DNA of 37,461 bases. It comes from Phoronis australis. Taxonomy: Eukaryota > Phoronida > Phoronidae. This document shows, piece after piece, positions 31,828 to 37,461 of this stretch. Position numbers and translations under genes: made by a program. The notes beneath the pieces are model-generated. The model was given only the letters and a program-made list of their open reading frames with translations. It was not told the origin of the DNA and ran no database searches. The stretch covers positions 1,120,952 through 1,158,412 of the forward strand of contig NMRA01000062.1 in assembly GCA_002633005.1 (NCBI GenBank), written 5' to 3'. The stretch's first letter is position 1, and each line of letters begins with the position of its first letter.

Positions 31828-32052
31828 GTTTCGGTCGCGGTGACCCCCACGTGTGTACGCTTGACGGCCATTGCTACACATTTAACGGTCTTGGCCAGTA
31901 TGACCTAATCGTTGAGAAAGGAGGTTCTGGCTTTCGACTTCAGGGTCGCACGGCGAAGATTGGTAACGCTAGTGCTACAGTGTTCTCGGCGTTTTCTGTC
32001 AAAGAAACCGACTCTGACCAGGTCCACTTGGAGCTAACACCAGATAGAACTG
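31828..32052 (+). CDS. VWD domain, first exon, with GDPH motif
   Basis: The acceptor CATTGGCAG ends at 31827 and the donor ACTG|GTAACA follows 32052. 225 bases, phase 1-1. GRGDPHVCTLDGHCYTFNGL is the classic VWD opening, followed by GQYDLIVEKGGSGFRLQGRT. GDPH (31839-31850) is the site at which several mucins cleave themselves between Asp and Pro. Sequon NAS is present. Confidence 0.94.
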
Positions 32053-32344
32053 GTAACATGATTACGAGTTGTTTGAATATAGGCATACGACAACAACGAT
32101 ACCTGTCGTGATAATGCTGTCACTTTGACTAAATCCGATGCTCACTAGTTAGGGAACTGCCACGTGTCGAATTGAAATAATCTTCCCCTAGAACTCACTA
32201 TATTGAATGTATGTCATGTTCTTGAATGATTTGGACTTGTACTACCCGACACGTATAATAATTGAATTCGCGTCTCTTTTGTACCGAATAAATGTATTAT
32301 ACTGTGACTTCTTGAACTTTTGCAATGCCACATTGTTTTTGTAG

Positions 32345-32458
32345 GTGTTGATGTGTTCGTTGACAATGCAAAGCAAACAGGGTTACTTGAGGGCACAGAA
32401 TTTGCTGGTTTAGCCATTACAAAAACTAATACATCGGCCATTGTGACATTATGGTCAG
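32345..32458 (+). CDS. VWD domain, second exon
   Basis: 114 bases, phase 1-1, between TTTTTGTAG and GTAAGG. It encodes the central strands (VDVFVDNAKQ, AIVTLWSG) of the VWD fold and joins in frame with both neighbours. Confidence 0.87.
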
Positions 32459-32702
32459 GTAAGGGTACAATTTTAGTCTAAGTCCTTCATAGGTACATAG
32501 GTTACAACCTAAAAGGAGACCCGTTTGACTTCATGTCTAGATACTTATGAAGATTGCCTGATTTTGACTCCCGTTAAAGTTAACATCGCTCTACTTTATT
32601 TATGATGTTTGAGGATTATAAATATTGACTCTTATTTCTAGTATATTCATTGAAGTATATTAATACTTGAGACCAAAACAATCCAGTTGTATATGCTTCC
32701 AG

Positions 32703-32897
32703 GTTTCACAGTCACAATTCAGGCAACGGCTGGAATGTTGAGTTTCTCTGTGGAATCTCCAACAACCGCACTGAACTTAACAAGTGGCTTAATGGGGAAT
32801 ATGAACAGTGACACAAGTGACGATTTTTCATATAGAAATGGGACTGCCGTCAGCGCCAACTCCACAGAACGGGAAAAATTTTACATGGGACAATCAT
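32703..32897 (+). CDS. VWD domain, third exon
   Basis: 195 bases, phase 1-1, between ATGCTTCCAG and the donor GTAAGT. It carries the VWD end: SGLMGNMNSDTSDDF, then YRNGTAV and FYMGQS, completed by Trp from the next exon. The CGLCG-type Cys pair of gel-forming mucins is absent (GLMGN), as in the MUC4-like branch. Three sequons (NLT, NGT, NST) are present. Confidence 0.92.
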
Positions 32898-32992
32898 GTA
32901 AGTACATTTGGAATAGATCCAAGTCGTCACTAAGAACTTCCAAGTTTAAAAGCTGTTCTGTAGTTACTGAGTTTTCATTTTGCTACTGATAG

Positions 32993-33229
32993 GGATGGTC
33001 GTTGGTGCTGGTAACTTCATGTACAAGTCTGGAGAAACACCCGAAACGTTCAACCACGCCAGTTTTGTGCCACTCTTTCTGGACGAACTGACAATAACCG
33101 ACGAAATGAGAACCACTTGTGGCGCAAACGTGGAGTGTCTGTTCGATTATGCCGCTACAGGTGACAAGAGTCTTTCACTGGCAACGAAGCAAACAGTGGA
33201 AGAAGACGAACAACTAGAAAAAGAGTCAG
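32993..33229 (+). CDS. Post-VWD region exon
   Basis: 237 bases, phase 1-1, between CTACTGATAG and GTACTA. It completes GQSW and encodes the segment that follows VWD in MUC4-like proteins: Y-x-x-G-E-T-P-E-T-F, then CGANVECLFDYAATGD with two Cys, and an acidic tail (VEEDEQLEKES). Confidence 0.88.
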
Positions 33230-33447
33230 GTACTATAATAGACATCGTATTACTTGTCTCTGCTGGAATTCTCGACATAATTTTTAATTATTAGGATAAT
33301 ATCATGATTATTGTACTTACTGGTGAATGTACTACAGGTAATGTAACCGATGTTGATATACCTTTAATACTGACACTACGCCTGCTTCTACGTCTACCAC
33401 CATCACCACCACTGCTACTACAATTACTTCACTACCTCTATTATTAG

Positions 33448-33547
33448 TTATTACTAGCTTTTACTAGTTGTTACTAGTTATTATTAGTTAGTGCTAGTTA
33501 TTACTAGTTGTTACTAGTTATTACTAGTTGTTACTAGTTATTACTAG
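33448..33547. repeat. Ten-copy 10-bp tandem repeat (TTATTACTAG/TTGTTACTAG)
   Basis: Ten consecutive decamers, the last six alternating TTATTACTAG and TTGTTACTAG, so a 20-bp higher period is visible. It lies in the intron beside the CTG tract. Confidence 0.9.
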
Positions 33548-33564
33548 TACGACGAGTACTTACA

Positions 33565-33568
33565 CTGC

Positions 33569-33601
<33 letters not shown>

Positions 33602-33608
33602 TGCTGCA

Positions 33609-33649
<41 letters not shown>
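33565..33649. repeat. Interrupted (CTG)n tract, about 28 triplets
   Basis: CTG repeats with one CTT and one CAG interruption, in the intron after the post-VWD exon. Likely length-polymorphic. The apparent poly-Ala open frame across it is a by-product. Confidence 0.92.
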
Positions 33650-33651
<2 letters not shown>

Positions 33652-34064
33652 CTAATACTACTCCGACTGCTGTTATCATTATTGCGCCGTCTACTGTTGC
33701 CGCTGTTGCTACTACATTTACTGACTCTATCCTGGAAAACACGGCAATTTGTACAATATTATCTACTAGTATTAGTGCTATGCACAGATTACTGCTACCA
33801 CTAATGTTGCTACCACGTTTATAAATACTACGAATACCATTGCCACTGCTACAGCACTTAATATTTCCACTACTTCCGCTACTAATTGACATTAAACATT
33901 ACCTCCATCACTACCAGCTGCTAACTACATCTATGACAACCGGCGACTACCGATTATGATAATAATTAGCAGCAGTTCTTTCCCTTTTTACTTACATGAA
34001 AAACTTTTTTATTTTAACAGAATATATGTGGTAAATAAGCGAGCTCATTACTCGATACTTTCAG

Positions 34065-34284
34065 TTCAACTCCCTCCTGTTCTATCGGGAACAACGTATC
34101 TCACTGCCACCATTGGCGCGACAGTTTCCTTCAGTCTGTCTGCTTTTGATGCAAATGGTGATAACATCACATTGCGAGCTATTGGTTTGCCGAGTGATCT
34201 TAATTTTGAGTCCGTATCAGGCGCCAAGCAGATCAACATTACGAAAGAATGGACACCGTCGGTTTTGGAGAATTCGAGACTAAT
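34065..34284 (+). CDS. Cadherin/Ig-like region, first exon
   Basis: The acceptor GATACTTTCAG ends at 34064 and the donor TAAT|GTGAGT follows 34284. Phase 1 in, 2 out. The text is beta-sandwich-like with no Cys (LPPVLSGTTY, GATVSFSLSAFDANGD, NITKEWTP). A similar segment lies between VWD and the EGF modules in invertebrate MUC4-like proteins. Assignment to a named fold is inference. Confidence 0.8.
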
Positions 34285-34612
34285 GTGAGTTAATTTACCG
34301 TCATTTGTGTTAAAAAGCGTTATCAGTTGGGATTTATTGTCTTCAACAGACATACATTATGACAGACTGCCTGAAAGGCAAATTATTTATCAAATTACTA
34401 AACCAAGACCAATATTCATCAATTTTTTCCTTTTGCTAGGGTTGGCCAACCTTTAAAGATTTGTTACTATCATATAAAGAATTATTGGGACAGGTTGTTC
34501 AACCACTAAGTATTCTACGTGGCTCTATTTTTGAGACCGTAACTAGGAAAGCAATGCCCCAATTGGCCACGATTCATCTATGAATATAACTCAGCTGTGT
34601 TTCTTCTTTCAG

Positions 34613-34788
34613 TTTCATTGCCACGGACAGCACCAACCGGACTTCCGCTACTTACATAATCGCCGTAAGTCTGTCTCCTGCATGTCAAAATGACGCAATT
34701 CCGGACTTCGAACCAAGAGATCAATTGGATGTATCTGCCAGCCTCTCAGTATTCACAACAGCTTGCCAATGTTCCACTGGATGGGAAG
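34613..34788 (+). CDS. Cadherin/Ig-like region, second exon, and start of an EGF-like motif
   Basis: The acceptor TTCTTTCAG ends at 34612 and the donor GAAG|GTAACA follows 34788. Phase 2 in, 1 out. It continues the sandwich (FIATDSTNRTSATYIIAV, SPAC) and ends with CQCSTGWEG, the second half of an EGF-like module whose last Cys (NNC) is on the next exon. Confidence 0.85.
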
Positions 34789-35115
34789 GTAACATTTTGA
34801 ATGTGTACATAGGTTGCACTAGTGCTAAGCACTTTGTCGGTGGGTGACGAAATTGTGGCTGTGTGTTTCATATAGAAGGAAATTTGCATTTTTCAGTCGC
34901 AACTGCTTTTCTCATCGTTTACGTTGGTCCATTCGGGCTCAAGGGTTGGTTTTACAGTGGGTAACACAAGACACTTGTCCGTTACGTTACTTCATGGTTC
35001 ACCGGTAAGACGTGGGCAATCCTGGAACCCAACCCTTTCCCGGCGCCTGCCCAACCGATCTCATTGTCTCGTTAATTTTAAATTTGACATCTTATCATCT
35101 CCGTTTCTTTCGTAG

Positions 35116-35280
35116 GTAATAACTGCAGTGAAGATACAGACGGCTGCGCTGAGTTTCCCTGTGCTGCGTCGGGGACCAACTGTACCGACATGACACCTGC
35201 CCAAGAACAAGCATTGAATGAGACGTTCAAGTGTGGCCCTTGTCCTAATGGATTCGAAAAATCTGAAGGAGACTGTATTG
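35116..35280 (+). CDS. EGF-like exon
   Basis: 165 bases, phase 1-1, between CTTTCGTAG and GTAAGC. After GNNC, which closes the previous motif, it has six Cys in DTDGC, FPC, NC, KC, GPCPNGF and DC, as in the EGF modules of MUC4-like proteins. The CGPCP-x-GF text resembles the EGF-like repeats that precede calcium-binding EGFs. Confidence 0.88.
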
Positions 35281-35601
35281 GTAAGCATACATACTCGTAC
35301 GACGTACTCACCGGGATGTCTGCTGTTTAATTGACACTTATCGCATTGGTTAAGAGTTCAATGGAAAAGCTATTAATCTTTGACGGACCGACCTAAATTT
35401 TGAAGCAGCATGAGTGCGTAACCTTGCGGTTTGTCTTCTTCTGTCTGTTAAGCATTGTTTTCGTTCGAGCAGCAGCGTTCTACCATGAAGAGCATAGGTC
35501 TATGCAATAACTTAAGCATCACGATGCTCATACTACGTTATGGTACAGACGGCCTCCAGTAAAGGGAGTGAGAGTTCTTAGTTCTATGTTACCTTTTGTA
35601 G

Positions 35602-35730
35602 ATTTGAACGAGTGTGAAAACAGCACATTGAACCAATGTCAACAGATCTGCTTGAACAAAGACAGAGGTCAAGGATACGAGTGCGCGTGCAGAGAAGGTT
35701 ATACTTTAAATGGACTTCATCTATGCGCAG
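35602..35730 (+). CDS. Calcium-binding EGF domain exon
   Basis: 129 bases, phase 1-1, between CTTTTGTAG and GTACGC. It begins DLNEC with six Cys (NEC, QC, IC, EC, AC, LC). The loop between Cys 3 and Cys 4 is two residues longer than the standard hydroxylation consensus (CLNKDRGQGYEC). Confidence 0.92.
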
Positions 35731-36584
35731 GTACGCGTAAAGGCAATGCTCAAAGTAATGGTCAGCATGTGGGGATGGGTATATGTGAATTTGACACGTT
35801 TGTCATTATCAAATTTACATTATCCGTGGCCCTTTGGAAACAAAAAATAAAGACATACATTTAGGGACACGTTAGCACTTAAGAAAAACTCCGAAAACCA
35901 AGCAAATCATTTGACAGGGCCTGTTCTTGTTATGCTGTGCGGACCGACTTAATAGATACTGTATCATGCATGCATCGTTATCTTGCCAAAATCGAAACGC
36001 ATGAGCAGTTCCGCTAATGCGTCGACCGTAAGAACGCCGTGATCCTCAGCAAGATTGGCCTAAAGTTCGGTTTTCCTAGTCTGACAGACATATAACAACC
36101 TTCTCAAACTACTTTAGTATGTTTCAGTGCAAGTAACTATGTTTTGGTATATCTTCCCCTGATGAGGTGTTTCAGGAACGATTCAGTCTATTATCGTCAG
36201 AATCCCCGGTGTGGGAATAGTAGCGACAGCGGCAAAGTATTTGGTGCCTGCCAACATGTCCCATCGATGGTGTGGTTTGGGTCGTCGTACGATTACACGT
36301 TTGTGGCTGAGATCTAACGGTCATGTTGTGATATTCTTAGTACTTATACATATTCCAGAGGGTGGATAAAAAGAGCTGAATTTACTATAACCGTTGTTGC
36401 TATGTTCTCTTAAATCCGACTAATAACGTAAGATAGACAGAATAATTTCTTGGTTTGCAAAGATTTTGCTATTCCTTGAGACTATGCACGGTACATGACC
36501 AATGTGACACACCGTGTTACCAGTCAGACAAACAACTGCATAACTTGTTTTTTACTAGTTGAATAAGTTTTTCCCATTTTGCAG
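35731..36584 (+). other. Intron of 854 bp, nothing recognised
   Basis: No further EGF exon, repeat or open frame of note. Confidence 0.6.
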
Positions 36585-36713
36585 ACGTTGACGAATGTGA
36601 GCGAGGTGACATCTGCAGTCATATCTGCGTCAACACTGAAGGTTCTTATCGCTGTGATTGTTATCCTGGTTATCATCTCCACGACGACAACTCCACGTGC
36701 TCCTTGCAGAATG
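36585..36713 (+). CDS. Calcium-binding EGF domain exon (last exon in window)
   Basis: 129 bases, phase 1-1, between CATTTTGCAG and GTATGT. DVDEC start, six Cys (DEC, IC, IC, RC, DC, TC), and [12 protein letters not shown] fits the beta-hydroxylation consensus exactly. The exon ends in phase 1, so the gene continues past the window. Confidence 0.93.
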
Positions 36714-37461
36714 GTATGTGAGAAATCCTTGCTGAAGTGCTGATCAAGCATGCCCTCGTATTCTGACATAGATTACTTGAGTATTACAAACTTTGGGTTA
36801 AAGGAAATTGTTGACTGAGCGCCTTCTTAATAGCATTCGGAAATGTCCTGTACTTCTGACTTTAAAAGTTCCATTAAAGGAGCAATTAGCAACATACTGG
36901 TGGACGCGTTCCGAAACTGCAAGACATTCGCGAGACACTTGCAGTGATATATTGTATCTATGGGACGGAAATAGTGTTTTAGTTGCATATTGCCTCGCCG
37001 ACCAAAAATAATTACGGTGCCGACCATTTTGCAAGTGAATGCAAGTGAATTCCCGGACTTACACACACGAAAAACTCGTCATCTAATCGCGTGATTTTGC
37101 GTGTTCTCGCGTGGTCTCGTTTTGGTATCAAAGATCTTGCACAAATGAACGCACCCCAGTCAAATGCATAATGTCAGGTAATGTCCTCTGTGGAGCTCAG
37201 TACGAAGGGTCACCTTTCAACTATCTAACGTGGACTCGTGTTCTCTCATTCAATAGGCCTTTTGCGAGTTTATAACAATAACGCGAGATTATGTGAGAAT
37301 TAACTGTGACGTCACGGGAAGTGGGGCAAAAGCTTGTTGTTTGGTCATTTGCCCAATACGGTAGCAGAGTGTATTCTGTTATTGTCTTCGAGTTTTTAGC
37401 CGTTTAGTTCGAAAAATGTCCAAAAGCATTGCTGTTATGGCAAATGAACTTCAGATTCGCA
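36714..37461 (+). other. Intron or downstream sequence to the window edge
   Basis: No exon is recognised. Short open frames on both strands overlap each other and lack domain patterns. The last 46 bases contain an ATG (37416) with an open frame to the edge, too short to judge. Confidence 0.5.

Larger units (their letters stand above)
33230..34064 (+). other. Intron of 835 bp dominated by simple repeats
   Basis: Apart from the decamer and CTG tracts annotated separately, most of 33360-33890 is a degenerate trinucleotide mix of ACT, GCT, ACC and similar. No exon is supported. Confidence 0.7.
8927..36713 (+). other. Gene overview: mucin-like protein, Ser/Thr array + CCP x3 + EGF + NIDO + AMOP + VWD + EGFs (both ends open)
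   Basis: Twenty exons join in frame: the array exon, then 19963-20142, 22814-22990, 24219-24395, 24973-25092, 25657-25796, 26460-26765, 27094-27313, 28437-28675, 29123-29138, 29296-29487, 31828-32052, 32345-32458, 32703-32897, 32993-33229, 34065-34284, 34613-34788, 35116-35280, 35602-35730 and 36585-36713. Every junction keeps the reading frame with an AG acceptor and a GT donor, except one GC donor. NIDO-AMOP-VWD in this order is the signature of the MUC4/SUSD2-like family, which includes cnidarian mucin-like proteins. The likely role is a secreted or membrane-tethered glycoprotein of the mucus or cell-surface coat. No transmembrane segment is in the window, because the 3' end is missing. 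The 5' end is also missing. Confidence 0.85.

Noticed and set aside
33528-33892. Poly-Ala open frames on both strands over the CTG tract
   Set aside because: Products of the trinucleotide repeat within an intron.
37416-37461. ATG with an open frame running to the right edge
   Set aside because: Fifteen codons are too few to judge whether it is coding.

Overview
This window is genomic DNA from an animal, most likely a marine invertebrate. A cnidarian or an invertebrate deuterostome would both fit, and the sequence alone does not decide between them. The reasons are spliced genes with GT-AG introns, extracellular domains carried on phase 1-1 exons, a CR1/L2-type retrotransposon with a 2A-like leader, a THAP-domain transposon relic, many short foldback elements, and assembly gaps (single Ns and one run of 440 N). 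Nothing in it looks bacterial.

Positions 1-8926 hold mobile-element debris and no intact gene. On the minus strand at 1-1388 lies a decayed non-LTR retrotransposon (2A-like peptide, endonuclease, linker towards the reverse transcriptase). A 536-bp foldback element sits at 2089-2624, a GC-rich duplication at 4184-4334, a dispersed repeat at 4831-5020 and small inverted-repeat elements at 5578-5696 and 8290-8409. A THAP-type zinc-finger gene at 6774-7684 is broken by an in-frame stop and a frameshift.

Positions 8927-36713 form one large plus-strand gene for a mucin-like extracellular protein, read here as 20 exons. The first visible exon is a Ser/Thr-rich tandem array of 414-bp (138-residue) units with higher-order periodicity. 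It is followed by three CCP/Sushi exons, an EGF exon, a NIDO domain over four exons, an AMOP domain (with a 16-nt microexon inside it), a VWD domain with a GDPH motif over three exons, a post-VWD exon, a cadherin/Ig-like region and several EGF modules. The gene runs off the right edge, and its true 5' end (signal peptide, promoter) is not in the window. NIDO-AMOP-VWD is the core of the MUC4/SUSD2-like family, including cnidarian mucin-like proteins. The reading is a heavily O-glycosylated stalk presented by a disulfide-rich, probably membrane-tethered base. Its introns carry further foldback elements, a CTG-rich repeat tract and a likely GC-AG intron.

The most notable points are the 2A-like peptide in the retroelement, the repeat register showing that the apparent frameshifts in the mucin array are assembly artefacts, the recent multi-unit duplication in the array, the GC-AG intron, and the AMOP microexon with its altered Cys pair.
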